DNA of 32,105 bases from Pseudomonadota bacterium (GCA_030653935.1 JAURYL010000096.1:1-32105), one strand, 5' to 3'. Numbered from the stretch's first letter, positions 1 to 9,935 are shown. Numbers and translations: made by a program. The notes: generated from the sequence alone by a model not told the origin.

Positions 1-48
1 GTCTCGCCGGCTTCGTAGGCCTGATCAGAAGAACGAAGCCGGCGAGAC
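1..48. repeat. Inverted repeat, REP/hairpin-like
   Basis: Positions 1-16 are a perfect reverse complement of 33-48, separated by 16 bases. There is no T-run, so it is not a classic terminator. It lies downstream of the mtaD-like gene (minus strand, ending at 116) and may be a dispersed palindromic repeat or the end of a longer one cut by the window edge. Bases 49-115 hold nothing else I recognise. Confidence 0.6.
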
Positions 49-115
49 GCCGGCGCTACGGGGCTGCCTCGGTTAATGGGCAATCCGGGTTCAAGTAATC
101 ACGGCCGCCTGTCAG

Positions 116-1450
116 TCAGCCGCGACTGATCAGGCTTTTCCATTTCCCGGCCACGCGCAGGATTTCCTGGCGGTCCAGGTTGCGGCATACGCCGTTTTCC
201 ACGCGCGCTTCTCCACCCACCCAGACGTGGCTGACCTGCTCGCGGCCGACGCTGTAGACCAGGTCGGAGAGCGGGTCGTAGCAGGGCAGGCTGCCGGGAG
301 CGGCCATGTCGATGGCGACGATGTCGGCCTGTTTGCCGACTTCCAGTGAGCCGATTTCCTGTTCCAGGCCAAGAGCGCGGGCGCCGGCGAGGGTGGCCAT
401 TTCCAGCGCCTTGGTGGCGGGGAGGGCGGCGGGGTCGCCAGAGACGCCTTTGGCGAGCAGGGCGGCGAGACGCAGTTCGCCGAGCATGTCGAGGCGGTTG
501 TTGCTGGCGGCGCCGTCAGTGCCGATGCCGACATTGACGCCCTCCGCCAGCAGCTTGGTCACCGGCGCGAAGCCGCTGCCGAGCTTGAGGTTGGACGCCG
601 GGCAGTGCGCGACATGGCAGCCGTGGCTGGCCAGCCAGCCGATTTCCAGGTCGTTGAGGTGAACGCCGTGCACGGCGATCAAGCCGGGTGTGAGCATGCC
701 CAGTGATTTCAGCCGCGCGAGCGGGCGGACGCCGTATTGCTCGATGCTCTGCCGGAGCTCGTCCTTGGTTTCATGCAGGTGGATGTGGATCGGCAGGTCG
801 AGCTGCTCGGCGTAGGTCATGATCTTTTCCAGGCCGCGGTCGCCCACCGTGTAGGGCGCGTGCGGCGCCAGGCAGAAAGTCGCCAGCGGGTTGTCGGCAT
901 GGGCGTCGCGCATGGCCAGGCCCTTTTGCAGATAGCCGTCGGTGTCCGCCGCGTAGCCGGTGGGAAAGTCGACCAGGATCATGCCGGCGGCGATGCGCAT
1001 GCCTGCCTGGGTGGCGGCTTCCACCGCGCCCTCGGCGAAGAAGTACATGTCGTTGAAACAGGTGATGCCGCCGGCGAGCATCTCCAGGCAGGCGAGCAAG
1101 GTGCCGTCGCGGACGAAATCGTGGCTGCCGTGGCGCGACTCGGCGGGCCAGATGTGGTGATTGAGCCAGTCCATCAGCGGCAGGTCGTCGGCATAGCCGC
1201 GCAGCAGGGACATGGCGGCGTGGGTGTGCAGGTTGATCAGGCCGGGGATCAATACATGGCCGGGCAGGCGACGCCGCTCCCGGCAGTCCCAGGCGTCCGC
1301 CTCGGCGCTCGGCAACAGCGCGGCGATGCGACCGTCCCTGACCAGCAGGCTATGGCCGGTCAGCACGCTGGCGGCGGGTTGTACGGGAATGATCCAGCCG
1401 GCGTCGATGCGAAGGTCGGCGCGGTTCGAGTGGGGGGCGGGGTTGGTCAT
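116..1450 (-). CDS. MtaD/TrzA-type amidohydrolase (5-methylthioadenosine/S-adenosylhomocysteine deaminase family)
   Basis: 444-residue cytosolic metal-dependent hydrolase of the TRZ/ATZ (TrzA, SsnA, MtaD) family. Characterised members hydrolytically deaminate methylthioadenosine, S-adenosylhomocysteine or related ring amines, feeding purine and sulfur salvage. Visible motifs are the metal-binding HTH at residues 75-77 after an IPGLINL strand, FNDMY near 132, H224-x-x-E227 within HLHET, the HCPASN segment near 282, and the metal aspartate D312 in GTDGAASNN. The set is complete, so an active enzyme is likely. The ATG at 1450 is preceded by an AGGGA ribosome site. It is the last gene of a minus-strand group with nadC and the Nudix gene but is separated from them by a long palindrome, so co-transcription is uncertain. 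Exact substrate cannot be read from sequence; MTA/SAH deaminase is the usual annotation. Confidence 0.85.
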   Translation of the reverse strand: MTNPAPHSNRADLRIDAGWIIPVQPAASVLTGHSLLVRDGRIAALLPSAEADAWDCRERRRLPGHVLIPGLINLHTHAAMSLLRGYADDLPLMDWLNHHIWPAESRHGSHDFVRDGTLLACLEMLAGGITCFNDMYFFAEGAVEAATQAGMRIAAGMILVDFPTGYAADTDGYLQKGLAMRDAHADNPLATFCLAPHAPYTVGDRGLEKIMTYAEQLDLPIHIHLHETKDELRQSIEQYGVRPLARLKSLGMLTPGLIAVHGVHLNDLEIGWLASHGCHVAHCPASNLKLGSGFAPVTKLLAEGVNVGIGTDGAASNNRLDMLGELRLAALLAKGVSGDPAALPATKALEMATLAGARALGLEQEIGSLEVGKQADIVAIDMAAPGSLPCYDPLSDLVYSVGREQVSHVWVGGEARVENGVCRNLDRQEILRVAGKWKSLISRG

Positions 1451-1507
1451 GGCGATTCCCTGTGGACGATGGCCGGGATGCTAACGCTTCGGACTATGTG
1501 GCCTTGT

Positions 1508-1577
1508 TAGGAGGGCCCGCTTGCGGCCCGAAATCGCACCGTGGGCGGCATATTCGGGCCGCAAGCGGGCCCTCCTA
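1508..1577. repeat. Long perfect palindrome between Nudix and mtaD-like genes
   Basis: A 25-base arm (1508-1532) is perfectly repeated in inverse orientation at 1553-1577, with a 20-base loop. It begins TAGGAGGGCCCGC and ends with the complement. Neither side has a T-run. GC-rich 'taggagggc' palindromes of this kind are dispersed REP-like elements in several Gammaproteobacteria. It may also limit transcription from nadC-nudix into the mtaD-like gene. Confidence 0.75.
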
Positions 1578-1598
1578 CGGGGGGGCGGCTGAACCAAG

Positions 1599-2153
1599 TT
1601 ATCGCGGCTTGTGGAAGATATGTCCCTCGTGGAAGCCATAAGTCCCGGCCTTGCGGTCGGCGTAATAGCGTTCCAGGGTGTGCTGGATGGTGCGGAAGGC
1701 CATTTCATCCCAGGGGATTTCGCTTTCGCTGAACAGCCGCGCTTCCAGGCTCTCCTCACCATGGTCGAAATCCGGGTGCAACAACTTGGCGCGGAACACC
1801 AGGTAGACCTGGTTGATGTCCGGCAGGCTGATCATGAAATACAAACCGAGCATTTCCACCCGCGCGCCGGCTTCTTCCAGGGTCTCGCGGGCGGCGCCCT
1901 CGGCCGTGGTCTCGCCGTTTTCCATGAAGCCGGCGGGCAGGGTCCAGAGACCGTATTTCGGTTCGATGGCGCGCCGACAGAGCAGGATCTTGTCTTCCCA
2001 CTCCGGAATGCAGCCCACCACCATTTTCGGGTTCTGGTAGTGGATGGCGCCGCAACTCGGGCAGACATGGCGTTGCCGGTTGTCACCGGCGGGGACTTCG
2101 ATGCGCACCGGGGTGCCGCACTGGGAACAGAAATTTATGGCGGGGTGGCTCAT
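1599..2153 (-). CDS. Nudix hydrolase with N-terminal zinc ribbon
   Basis: 184-residue Nudix-family pyrophosphohydrolase. The N-terminus carries a zinc ribbon with C9-x2-C12 and C31-x2-C34. The Nudix box runs from G75 through E81 to R89-E90-T-L-E93-E94-x-G96 and matches the G-x5-E-x7-RE-x-x-EE-x-G signature, so Mg-dependent hydrolysis of a nucleoside-diphosphate-linked compound is expected. The ribbon-plus-Nudix layout resembles NADH pyrophosphatase (NudC) but the protein is shorter and lacks a recognisable NudC tail. Its ATG (2153) overlaps the nadC stop in an ATGA junction, so the two are translationally coupled. That coupling suggests a role around NAD or nicotinate nucleotide turnover, which is inference. 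Substrate unknown. Confidence 0.85.
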   Translation of the reverse strand: MSHPAINFCSQCGTPVRIEVPAGDNRQRHVCPSCGAIHYQNPKMVVGCIPEWEDKILLCRRAIEPKYGLWTLPAGFMENGETTAEGAARETLEEAGARVEMLGLYFMISLPDINQVYLVFRAKLLHPDFDHGEESLEARLFSESEIPWDEMAFRTIQHTLERYYADRKAGTYGFHEGHIFHKPR

Positions 2154-2986
2154 ATAAATCGCATGGAGAAGTCGATGGCGCGCAGGTTCTTGGTGAGCCC
2201 GCCGATGGAAATACGGTCCACCCCGGTCTCGGCGATGGCGCGCAACCCTTCCAGGCCGATGCCGCCCGAAGCTTCCAGTTGCGCCCGCCCGGCGTTGCGC
2301 GCGACGGCGGCGCGCATGCCGGCGAGATCGAAGTTGTCGAGCAGGATCAGTTTCGCGCCAGCGGCCAGGGCCTCTTCAAGCTGCGCCAGGGATTCCACCT
2401 CGATCTGGACGCCGACCTTGCCGGCGGCCAGGGCAAACGCCGCCGCCAGTGCTGGTTCGATGCCCCCCGCCGCCGCGATGTGGTTTTCCTTGATCAGGAT
2501 GCCGTCATACAGACCGATGCGCTGGTTCTCGCCGCCGCCACATTTCACCGCGTATTTCTGCGCCAGGCGCAGGCCGGGCAGGGTCTTGCGGGTGTCATGG
2601 ATGCGCGCGCGGGTGCCGGCGATGGCATCGACGTGACGGCGCGTCTCGCTCGCCACTCCGGACAGGGTTTGCAGGAAATTCAGGGCCGGCCGCTCGGCGG
2701 TGAGCAGCGCCCGCGCCGGGCCTTCGATTTCGCACAGTACCTGGCCCGCCGCGATGCGCTCGCCATCGTGTGCCCGCCAGGTGATCCGAATCGTCGGGTC
2801 GAGCGCCGCGAAGCAAGCATCGAACCAGGCCGCGCCGCAGAGCACGGCATCCTCGCGGGTGATGACGCGGGCGCTGGCCCGGGTCGCGGCGGGGATGAGG
2901 CGCGCGGTGAGGTCACCGGCGCCGACATCCTCGGCGAGCGCGGCGCTGACATTGAGGGCGATGGTGTCTTTTGGAGGCGGCGTCAT
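2150..2986 (-). CDS. nadC: Nicotinate-nucleotide pyrophosphorylase (quinolinate phosphoribosyltransferase)
   Basis: NadC condenses quinolinate with PRPP, releasing CO2 and pyrophosphate, to give nicotinate mononucleotide in de novo NAD synthesis. It acts in the cytosol as a homodimer. Landmarks match the family: [19 protein letters not shown], then [10 protein letters not shown] (catalytic and PRPP-binding), [16 protein letters not shown], and the C-terminal segment [13 protein letters not shown]. The frame stays open upstream to a TTG at 3028, but I choose the ATG at 2986 (278 residues) because it puts the N-terminus where other NadC proteins begin and falls downstream of a good promoter. 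The stop codon overlaps the start of the Nudix gene by four bases. Confidence 0.95.
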   Translation of the reverse strand: MTPPPKDTIALNVSAALAEDVGAGDLTARLIPAATRASARVITREDAVLCGAAWFDACFAALDPTIRITWRAHDGERIAAGQVLCEIEGPARALLTAERPALNFLQTLSGVASETRRHVDAIAGTRARIHDTRKTLPGLRLAQKYAVKCGGGENQRIGLYDGILIKENHIAAAGGIEPALAAAFALAAGKVGVQIEVESLAQLEEALAAGAKLILLDNFDLAGMRAAVARNAGRAQLEASGGIGLEGLRAIAETGVDRISIGGLTKNLRAIDFSMRFI

Positions 2987-3045
2987 GGTGTGTGGGGAAG
3001 CGCCAAAGACGACGCCGGTAATGATCAATATTGCAGGTCGCGCCG

Positions 3046-3074
3046 ATTGTAGGGGGGCGGGGGAGGGCTGTCAT
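3046..3074 (-). promoter_or_regulatory. Probable sigma-70 promoter of nadC
   Basis: On the minus strand ATGACA (3074-3069) is followed after 17 bases by TACAAT (3051-3046), matching five of six consensus bases in each element with ideal spacing. Transcription would start near 3039, about 50 bases before the nadC ATG. Confidence 0.65.
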
Positions 3075-3126
3075 GGCGTCGACGCCGCCGCGATGTCGGG
3101 CATGTGAAAGAAATCGCGGCGGCGGG

Positions 3127-3156
3127 TTGCTTCTCGGCTGGCTTCCCCACTAGAAT
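3127..3156 (+). promoter_or_regulatory. Promoter of tRNA-Val
   Basis: TTGCTT (3127-3132), an 18-base spacer and TAGAAT (3151-3156) end 13 bases before the tRNA. The GC-rich discriminator (GCGCCCC) just after the -10 element is typical of stringently controlled stable-RNA promoters. Confidence 0.7.
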
Positions 3157-3169
3157 GCGCCCCGACCTT

Positions 3170-3246
3170 AGGCGCGTAGCTCAGCTGGTTAGAGCACCAC
3201 CTTGACATGGTGGGGGTCGTTGGTTCGAGTCCAATCGCGCCTACCA
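3170..3246 (+). tRNA. tRNA-Val (anticodon GAC)
   Basis: 77-base cloverleaf with acceptor stem AGGCGCG/CGCGCCT, D-loop segment AGCTCAGCTGGTTAGAGC, anticodon loop TTGACAT with GAC at 3204-3206, T-loop GTTCGAGTCC and encoded CCA (3244-3246). GAC reads the valine codon GUC (and GUU). Confidence 0.97.
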
Positions 3247-3253
3247 ACACATT

Positions 3254-3283
3254 AAAGCCGGAACATCCGTTCCGGCTTTTTCG
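3254..3283 (+). terminator. Intrinsic terminator after tRNA-Val, directly before thrS
   Basis: An 11-bp perfect stem AAAGCCGGAAC (3254-3264) / GTTCCGGCTTT (3269-3279) with ATCC loop runs into TTTTTC. The hairpin ends only a few bases before the thrS ribosome site (GAAGG, 3289-3293). It may therefore also act as a thrS attenuator for transcripts arriving from the tRNA promoter. Confidence 0.85.
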
Positions 3284-3301
3284 TTTCCGAAGGTGGCTGA
3301 C

Positions 3302-5197
3302 ATGCCTGTGATTCGTCTTCCCGATGGTTCCGAACGCGTATTCGATGCGCCAGTGACGGTGGCCGAGGTGGCCGCCAGTATCGGCGCCGGCCTGGCTCGC
3401 GCGGCGCTGGCCGGCAAGGTGGATGGCCAGATGGTCGATACCTCGTACCGTATCGACCGTGACGTCCGGCTCGCCATCGTCACCGACAAGGACGCCGATG
3501 GCGTCGACCTGATCCGCCATTCCACCGCGCACCTGCTGGCGTTCGCGGTGAAGCAACTGTTCCCGGACGCCCAGGTGACCATCGGCCCGGTGATCGAGGA
3601 CGGCTTCTATTACGACTTCTCCTATAAGCGCCCCTTCACCCTGGAAGATCTGGCGGCGATCGAGAAGCGCATGGGCGAGATCGCGAAGAAGGACATTCCG
3701 GTCTCCCGCGAGGAGTGGGATCGAGATCAGGCGGTGGCCTATTTCGAGTCCATCGGCGAGCACTACAAGGCCGAACTGATTGCCGCGATTCCGCAAGGCC
3801 AGACCATTTCCCTGTATCGCGAGGGCGATTTCGTCGACCTCTGCCGAGGCCCGCACGTGCCGTCCACCGGCAAGCTCAAGGTGTTCAAGCTGATGAAGCT
3901 GGCCGGCGCCTACTGGCGCGGCGACTCGAAGAACGAGATGTTGCAGCGCGTCTACGGCACCGCCTGGGGCCACAAGGACGATCTGGCCGCCTACCTGCAC
4001 CGCCTGGAAGAGGCGGAGAAACGCGACCATCGCCGCCTCGGCAAGCAGCTCAACCTGTTCCATCTCCAGGAAGAGTCGCCGGGCATGGTGTTCTGGCATC
4101 CGCATGGCTGGGTGCTGTGGCAGGAAATCGAGCAGTACATGCGCCGCAAGTTCATCGAGTGCGGCTACCAGGAAGTGAAGACCCCGACGATCATGGATAA
4201 GTCGCTGTGGGAGAAATCCGGCCACTGGGAAAACTACCGCGAACAGATGTTCACCACCGCCTCGGAAAACCGCGATTACGCGGTGAAGCCGATGAACTGT
4301 CCCGGTCACGTGCAGATTTTCAATCACGGTCTGCATTCCTACCGTGACCTGCCCATGCGCCTGGCCGAGTTCGGCTCCTGCCACCGCAACGAGCCTTCCG
4401 GGGCTTTGCATGGTCTGATGCGGGTGCGCGCCTTCACTCAGGACGATGCTCACATCTTCTGTACGGAAGGCCAGATCCAGCCCGAGGTGTCCGACTTCAT
4501 CAAGATGCTGCAAGCGGTGTATGCCGATTTTGGCTTCAGCGATGTGCTGGTGAAACTCTCCACCCGCCCGGACAAGCGGGTCGGTTCGGATGAGTCCTGG
4601 GACAAGGCGGAGGCCGGTCTCGCCGCCGCCCTGGAGCAAAATAATCTGGCGTTTGACCTGCAACCGGGCGAGGGCGCGTTCTACGGCCCCAAGATCGAAT
4701 TCACGTTGAAGGATTCGCTCGGCCGCCTCTGGCAGGTCGGCACCATCCAGCTCGACTTCAACCTGCCGGTACGTCTGGGCGCCGAGTTCGTCGACGAGGA
4801 CAACACCCGCAAGCCACCGGTGATGCTGCACCGCGCGATTCTCGGTTCGATGGAGCGTTTCATCGGCATCCTGATCGAGCATTACGCCGGCAATTTCCCG
4901 GTCTGGCTCGCCCCGGTGCAGGTGGTGGTCATGAATATCACCGACAATCAGGCGGAATATGCCGCTGAAATCGTGCAAAACCTTAAAAAACAAGGTGTCC
5001 GCGTGGTTTCAGACTTGAGGAACGAGAAGATCACCTATAAAATCCGCGAGCACTCCATGCAGCGCATCCCCTACCTGATCATCGTTGGCGATAAAGAACG
5101 CCAGGAAGCCAAGGTGGCGGTACGCAAGCGCGGCGGCGAGGATCTCGGTCAGATGGACCTGGATGCTTTCCTCGGCAAATTGCGTGGAAGTGAGTGA
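3302..5197 (+). CDS. thrS: Threonyl-tRNA synthetase
   Basis: 631-residue class II synthetase that activates threonine, charges tRNA-Thr in the cytosol, and edits mischarged serine. Domains in order are an N-terminal TGS domain (about 1-60), the editing domain with HSTAHLLAF and the CRGPHVP segment, the catalytic core (motif 1 near NYREQMF, motif 2 [16 protein letters not shown], motif 3 [12 protein letters not shown]) and the anticodon-binding domain from about APVQVVVMN. The zinc ligands correspond to C333 (NCPGH), H384 (DDAHIFC) and H510. A GTG at 3293 would add three residues. The ATG at 3302 is preferred because GAAGG lies 8 bases upstream and MPVIRLPDG aligns with the usual N-terminus. 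It heads the translation gene cluster. Confidence 0.98.
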   Translation: MPVIRLPDGSERVFDAPVTVAEVAASIGAGLARAALAGKVDGQMVDTSYRIDRDVRLAIVTDKDADGVDLIRHSTAHLLAFAVKQLFPDAQVTIGPVIEDGFYYDFSYKRPFTLEDLAAIEKRMGEIAKKDIPVSREEWDRDQAVAYFESIGEHYKAELIAAIPQGQTISLYREGDFVDLCRGPHVPSTGKLKVFKLMKLAGAYWRGDSKNEMLQRVYGTAWGHKDDLAAYLHRLEEAEKRDHRRLGKQLNLFHLQEESPGMVFWHPHGWVLWQEIEQYMRRKFIECGYQEVKTPTIMDKSLWEKSGHWENYREQMFTTASENRDYAVKPMNCPGHVQIFNHGLHSYRDLPMRLAEFGSCHRNEPSGALHGLMRVRAFTQDDAHIFCTEGQIQPEVSDFIKMLQAVYADFGFSDVLVKLSTRPDKRVGSDESWDKAEAGLAAALEQNNLAFDLQPGEGAFYGPKIEFTLKDSLGRLWQVGTIQLDFNLPVRLGAEFVDEDNTRKPPVMLHRAILGSMERFIGILIEHYAGNFPVWLAPVQVVVMNITDNQAEYAAEIVQNLKKQGVRVVSDLRNEKITYKIREHSMQRIPYLIIVGDKERQEAKVAVRKRGGEDLGQMDLDAFLGKLRGSE

Positions 5198-5204
5198 ACA
5201 ACCT

Positions 5205-5240
5205 GAGGGGCCGATGCAATTGATCGGCTCCTCGTTTTTT
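5205..5240 (+). terminator. Intrinsic terminator/attenuator between thrS and infC
   Basis: GAGGGGCCGAT (5205-5215) pairs with ATCGGCTCCTC (5223-5233) with one G-U pair, loop GCAATTG, then GTTTTTTT. It begins 7 bases after the thrS stop and ends just before the infC ribosome site, so it sets how much infC message comes from thrS transcription. Confidence 0.8.
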
Positions 5241-5254
5241 TCAAGGGGCTTGAA

Positions 5255-5773
5255 ATAGCACAGGACAAAGAACCCCGGATCAATGGCGAGATTGACGTCT
5301 CCCCGGTCCGATTGGTGGGTGTGGAAAGCGAGCAGCTGGGTATTGTCAGTCTGCGTGAAGCGTTGGCAATGGCCGAAACGGCCGAGCTGGATCTGGTGGA
5401 GATTGCGCCGCAAGCGCAGCCTCCGGTTTGCCGAATCATGGATTACGGCAAATTCAAGTATCAGGAAAGCAAGAAGCAGCACGAGGCCAAGCTCAAGCAG
5501 AAGCAGATCCAGATCAAGGAAGTGAAGTTTCGTCCGGCGACGGACGACAACGACTATCAGGTCAAGCTGCGCAACCTGATCCGCTTTCTCGGCGAAGGCG
5601 ACAAGGCCAAGGTCACGTTGCGTTTCCGTGGTCGTGAAATGGCCCACCAGGAGTTCGGTCTTGATTTGCTCAAGCGGGTGGAAGCCGATCTGGCGGAGCA
5701 TGCCGTGGTCGAGCAGTTTCCCAAGATGGAAGGGCGCCAGATGATCATGGTGCTCTCACCCAAGAAGAAGTAA
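5255..5773 (+). CDS. infC: Translation initiation factor IF-3 (ATA start)
   Basis: 172 residues. IF-3 binds the 30S subunit, keeps it apart from 50S and rejects wrong start codons. The N-domain carries RINGEI and [12 protein letters not shown], then [10 protein letters not shown], a Lys/Gln-rich linker, and the C-domain ending [13 protein letters not shown]. No ATG, GTG or TTG gives a full N-terminus: the first, TTG at 5312, would delete the conserved RINGEI. Reading upstream in frame gives ATA GCA CAG GAC AAA GAA CCC CGG ATC AAT, with AAGGGG (5243-5248) six bases before the ATA. IF-3 genes commonly use AUU, AUA or AUC starts, which the factor itself discriminates against, giving autoregulation. 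An ATT at 5219 lies inside the terminator loop and is rejected. Confidence 0.95.
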   Translation: MAQDKEPRINGEIDVSPVRLVGVESEQLGIVSLREALAMAETAELDLVEIAPQAQPPVCRIMDYGKFKYQESKKQHEAKLKQKQIQIKEVKFRPATDDNDYQVKLRNLIRFLGEGDKAKVTLRFRGREMAHQEFGLDLLKRVEADLAEHAVVEQFPKMEGRQMIMVLSPKKK

Positions 5774-5893
5774 TCCGGATTTACCCCGAGGCGGGCACGG
5801 GCCTCGTGAATCAACCGTGCCGACAAGTGCTGTCAGGCTGTTCAAGCGCTCTCGAGGAGGGCCGCCCGATGGCATCGAAGAAATGGAGCAATC
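5774..5893 (+). promoter_or_regulatory. Untranslated infC-rpmI spacer with small hairpin; possible L20 control site
   Basis: A 120-base spacer contains CGAGGC (5787-5792) pairing with GCCTCG (5801-5806). In other Gammaproteobacteria ribosomal protein L20 represses rpmI-rplT by binding structured RNA upstream of rpmI. The position fits, but I cannot show the pseudoknot or the L20 site by eye. Confidence 0.3.
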
Positions 5894-6091
5894 ATGCCCA
5901 AAATGAAGTCCAAGAGCGGGGCCGCCAAGCGTTTCCGCGTGCGGGGCAACGGCACTCTCAAGCGCTCGTCTGCTTATATGCGTCACATCCTGACCAAAAA
6001 AACCACCAAGCGTAAGCGTCAGTTGCGTGGGATGTCCGATGTCCACGCTGCGGATGTCGGTCACGTTCGCGCCATGTTGCCCTACGCATAA
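5894..6091 (+). CDS. rpmI: 50S ribosomal protein L35
   Basis: 65-residue basic ribosomal protein of standard length. It starts [14 protein letters not shown] and contains the family signature through [17 protein letters not shown], ending in MLPYA. GGAG at 5885-5888 precedes the ATG by 5 bases. It is part of the large subunit. The rplT gene follows after 11 bases with its AAGGAG overlapping the rpmI stop codon, so the pair is made together. The gene pair is classically repressed by L20. Confidence 0.97.
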   Translation: MPKMKSKSGAAKRFRVRGNGTLKRSSAYMRHILTKKTTKRKRQLRGMSDVHAADVGHVRAMLPYA

Positions 6092-6102
6092 GGAGATAGA
6101 GC

Positions 6103-6468
6103 ATGCCAAGAGTTAAACGTGGTGTAACCGCACACGCCAACCACAAGAAGGTTATCGACGCAGCCAAGGGTTATCGCGGCCGTCGCAAGAACGTATTCCG
6201 CGTCGCCAACGAAGCGGTGATGAAGGCCGGTCAGTATGCCTACCGCGACCGTCGCCAGAAAAAACGTCAGTTCCGCGCCCTCTGGGTTGCCCGGATCAAC
6301 GCCGCCGTGCGGAGTCTCGGAATGGACATGAATTACAGCGTGTTCATGCACGGTCTGAAGAAAGCCGGCATCGAGATCGACCGCAAGGTTCTCTCCGATA
6401 TGGCTATCGTCGACCAGCCCGCGTTCGCCAAGATCGCCGAGCAGGCCAAGGCCAGCCTGGGGGCGTAA
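6103..6468 (+). CDS. rplT: 50S ribosomal protein L20
   Basis: 121 residues (family about 118). L20 binds 23S rRNA early in 50S assembly and is the autogenous translational repressor of rpmI-rplT in enteric bacteria. The N-terminus [16 protein letters not shown] and the segments [14 protein letters not shown] and [19 protein letters not shown] are diagnostic. An AAGGAG site lies 7 bases before the ATG. An intrinsic terminator follows. Confidence 0.98.
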   Translation: MPRVKRGVTAHANHKKVIDAAKGYRGRRKNVFRVANEAVMKAGQYAYRDRRQKKRQFRALWVARINAAVRSLGMDMNYSVFMHGLKKAGIEIDRKVLSDMAIVDQPAFAKIAEQAKASLGA

Positions 6469-6489
6469 GCTTTTTGCCCCCAGCATGAG

Positions 6490-7556
<1,067 letters not shown>

Positions 7557-7565
7557 TTCCCCGCC

Positions 7566-9935
7566 ATGCAATTCTCCGAAGCCTGGCTGCGTAGCCTCGT
7601 CAATCCCGCCCTGAACACCCAGGAACTCGGCCATCTGTTGACCATGGCCGGTCTGGAAGTGGAGGCCATCGAATCCGTCGCGCCCGCGTTCAATCAGGTC
7701 GTGGTCGCGGAAATCCTCAGCGCCGAAAAACATCCCAACGCCGACCGCCTTCAGGTCTGCCAGGTGGCTGTCGGCGGCGCGGAGCCGCTGACCATCGTTT
7801 GCGGCGCCCCCAATGCCCGCGCCGGGTTGAAGACCGCCTGTGCCCTGGTCGGCGCGGTGCTGCCTGGAGCTCAGTTGCAACCACTCCAGATCAAGCAGGC
7901 CAAGGTCCGCGATGTGGCCTCGTTCGGCATGCTCTGTTCCAGCAAGGAACTGGGCATTCCCGGCGATGCCGCCGGCATCATGGAACTGGCCGCCGAGGCG
8001 CCGGTCGGCCAGTCACTGCGGCAGTGGCTGAACCTCGACGACAGCCTGATCACCCTCAAGCTCACACCCAACCGGGGCGATTGCCTGTCGCTCGCCGGTA
8101 TTGCCCGCGAAGTCGCGGCGCTGACCGCGACGCCACTGGCGCCGGTCGATTGCGCGCCGGTTAGCGCCGGCGGCGACGCCACCCACGCCATCGGCATCAC
8201 CGCCGAGGCTGCTTGCCCGCGTTACTGCGGCCGGGTGATACGCGGCATCGATGCCGCCGCCAGCAGCCCCGCCTGGATGGTCGAGCGCCTGGAGCGTTCC
8301 GGGCTGCGCCCCATTCATCCGGTGGTGGACGTGACCAATTATGTCCTGCTGGAACTGGGCCAACCCATGCACGCCTTTGATCTCGCCAAACTACAAGGCG
8401 GCATCCAGGTACGCATGGGCCGGGCGGGGGAGCAACTTGCCCTGCTCAACGAGCAAAGCATCACGCTGACGGAAGACGCCCTGGTCATCGCCGACGACTC
8501 CGGCGCCCTGGCCCTGGCCGGCATCATGGGCGGCGCCGGCAGCGCGGTATCCGAGGCCAGTGTCGACATCTTCCTGGAAGCCGCGCATTTCGACCCCGAC
8601 GCCATCGCCGGTCGCGCCCGTTGTTATGGTCTTTCCACCGATTCCTCGCACCGCTTCGAACGCGGCGTCGACCCGCAACTGCCGCGCCGCGCGATGGAAC
8701 GCGCCACGCGCCTGATCCTGGATATCTGCGGCGGCGAATGCGGCCCGATCAGCGAGGCCGGCTCTGGCGTCGCGGCGCCCGCCGCCATCGATTTCCGTCC
8801 GGCGCGGGTGCGCCGCCTGCTCGGTTTCGACCTCGCCGATGCCACCATGCGCGGCATCCTGCAAGGCCTGGATCTGGGCGTCGCAGGCGAGGGCGAGACC
8901 TGGGCCGTTAGCGCGCCCAGCCACCGCTTCGACATCAAGGGCGAGGTCGACCTGATCGAGGAGATCGCTCGCGTCCACGGTTACGACGCGATTCCCGTGG
9001 CGGCGCCGCGCGGCCAGGCCAGCCTGTTGCCGGTGGAGGAGGGCAAGCGCGCGCAGCATGACCTGAAAAAGCTCATGGTGGCGCGGGGTTACCAGGAAAT
9101 CATCACTTACAGCTTCATTTCGGAAGATCTGGACAAGGATTTCCGCGCCACGGGTGAGGCGCTGCCGCTGCTCAACCCCATCGCCAGCCAGATGGGTGTG
9201 ATGCGCGGCAGTCTCATGGGTGGCCTGGTCCAGACGCTCAAGCACAACCTCAACCACGGCCAGGAGCGCCTGCGCCTGTTCGAGATCGGCCGCGCCTTCC
9301 ATAGCGCCGAGGCGGACGCCCAGCCACGCCTTGCCGCCGGTCTCGCCTATGGCGCCGCCCACGCCGAGCAATGGGGCGAGCCGACCCGCGGGGTTGATTT
9401 CTTCGACATCAAGGCCGATGTCGAAGCGCTGTTGCATCCACTGCCGGCGCAATTCGAGCCCGCCGCGCATCCCGCCCTGCACCCCGGTCAGTGCGCGCGC
9501 GTCAGTATCGCGGGGCAGGCGGCCGGCTGGATTGGCGCCCTGCATCCGCGTCTGACCCAGCGCCACGCGCTGGCCAAGGTGCCGATCCTGTTCGAAATCG
9601 ACCTCGCCCTCCTGCTCAGCGGGCAGGCGCCGAGCTATCGCGGCGTGCCCCGGCTGCCCGCCGTACGTCGCGACATCGCCGTGGTGGTCGACGAGAAGCA
9701 GCCGCTTGCCGCCATGCTGGCGGCCGTGCGCGCCGCCATGCCTCCCCTCGTTTCAGATTTTTCCTTGTTCGATGTGTACCAGGGACAGGGGGTTGAGTCT
9801 GGCAAAAAGAGCCTTGCATTCAAGATGTTGTTACAACATACTGAGAAAACGCTTACAGAATCCGAGATCGACTCGGCCGTACAGGAAATCATCGGCATAT
9901 TGGGTAACCAGTTCGATGCCAGCCTGCGACGGTGA
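7566..9935 (+). CDS. pheT: Phenylalanyl-tRNA synthetase beta subunit
   Basis: 789 residues, normal for bacterial PheT. It gives the B1-B8 domain series: an N-terminal tRNA-binding EMAP/OB domain with VVVAEILSAEKHPNADRLQV near 45, the B3/B4 editing domain (NRGDCLSLAGIAREVA, DVTNYVLLELGQPMHAFD), the B5 domain with IEEIARVHGYD near its end, the inactive class II-like core (MRGSLMGGLVQTLKHN, LFEIGRAF), and a C-terminal ferredoxin-like anticodon-binding domain from YRGVPRLPAVRRDIAVVVD. It hydrolyses Tyr-tRNA-Phe and completes the synthetase. ihfA follows after 15 bases, the classic pheST-ihfA operon. Confidence 0.98.
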   Translation: MQFSEAWLRSLVNPALNTQELGHLLTMAGLEVEAIESVAPAFNQVVVAEILSAEKHPNADRLQVCQVAVGGAEPLTIVCGAPNARAGLKTACALVGAVLPGAQLQPLQIKQAKVRDVASFGMLCSSKELGIPGDAAGIMELAAEAPVGQSLRQWLNLDDSLITLKLTPNRGDCLSLAGIAREVAALTATPLAPVDCAPVSAGGDATHAIGITAEAACPRYCGRVIRGIDAAASSPAWMVERLERSGLRPIHPVVDVTNYVLLELGQPMHAFDLAKLQGGIQVRMGRAGEQLALLNEQSITLTEDALVIADDSGALALAGIMGGAGSAVSEASVDIFLEAAHFDPDAIAGRARCYGLSTDSSHRFERGVDPQLPRRAMERATRLILDICGGECGPISEAGSGVAAPAAIDFRPARVRRLLGFDLADATMRGILQGLDLGVAGEGETWAVSAPSHRFDIKGEVDLIEEIARVHGYDAIPVAAPRGQASLLPVEEGKRAQHDLKKLMVARGYQEIITYSFISEDLDKDFRATGEALPLLNPIASQMGVMRGSLMGGLVQTLKHNLNHGQERLRLFEIGRAFHSAEADAQPRLAAGLAYGAAHAEQWGEPTRGVDFFDIKADVEALLHPLPAQFEPAAHPALHPGQCARVSIAGQAAGWIGALHPRLTQRHALAKVPILFEIDLALLLSGQAPSYRGVPRLPAVRRDIAVVVDEKQPLAAMLAAVRAAMPPLVSDFSLFDVYQGQGVESGKKSLAFKMLLQHTEKTLTESEIDSAVQEIIGILGNQFDASLRR

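Noticed and set aside
737-1510. 257-residue plus-strand open frame
   Set aside because: Antisense to the mtaD-like gene with complete active-site motifs.
3071-4993. 640-residue minus-strand open frame
   Set aside because: Antisense shadow of thrS caused by GC-rich codon use; no protein pattern, no start context.
5219-5221. ATT as an alternative infC start, with GAGGGG upstream
   Set aside because: It lies in the loop of the intergenic terminator; transcripts reading through still have the better-placed AAGGGG-ATA start, and the added residues are not IF-3-like.
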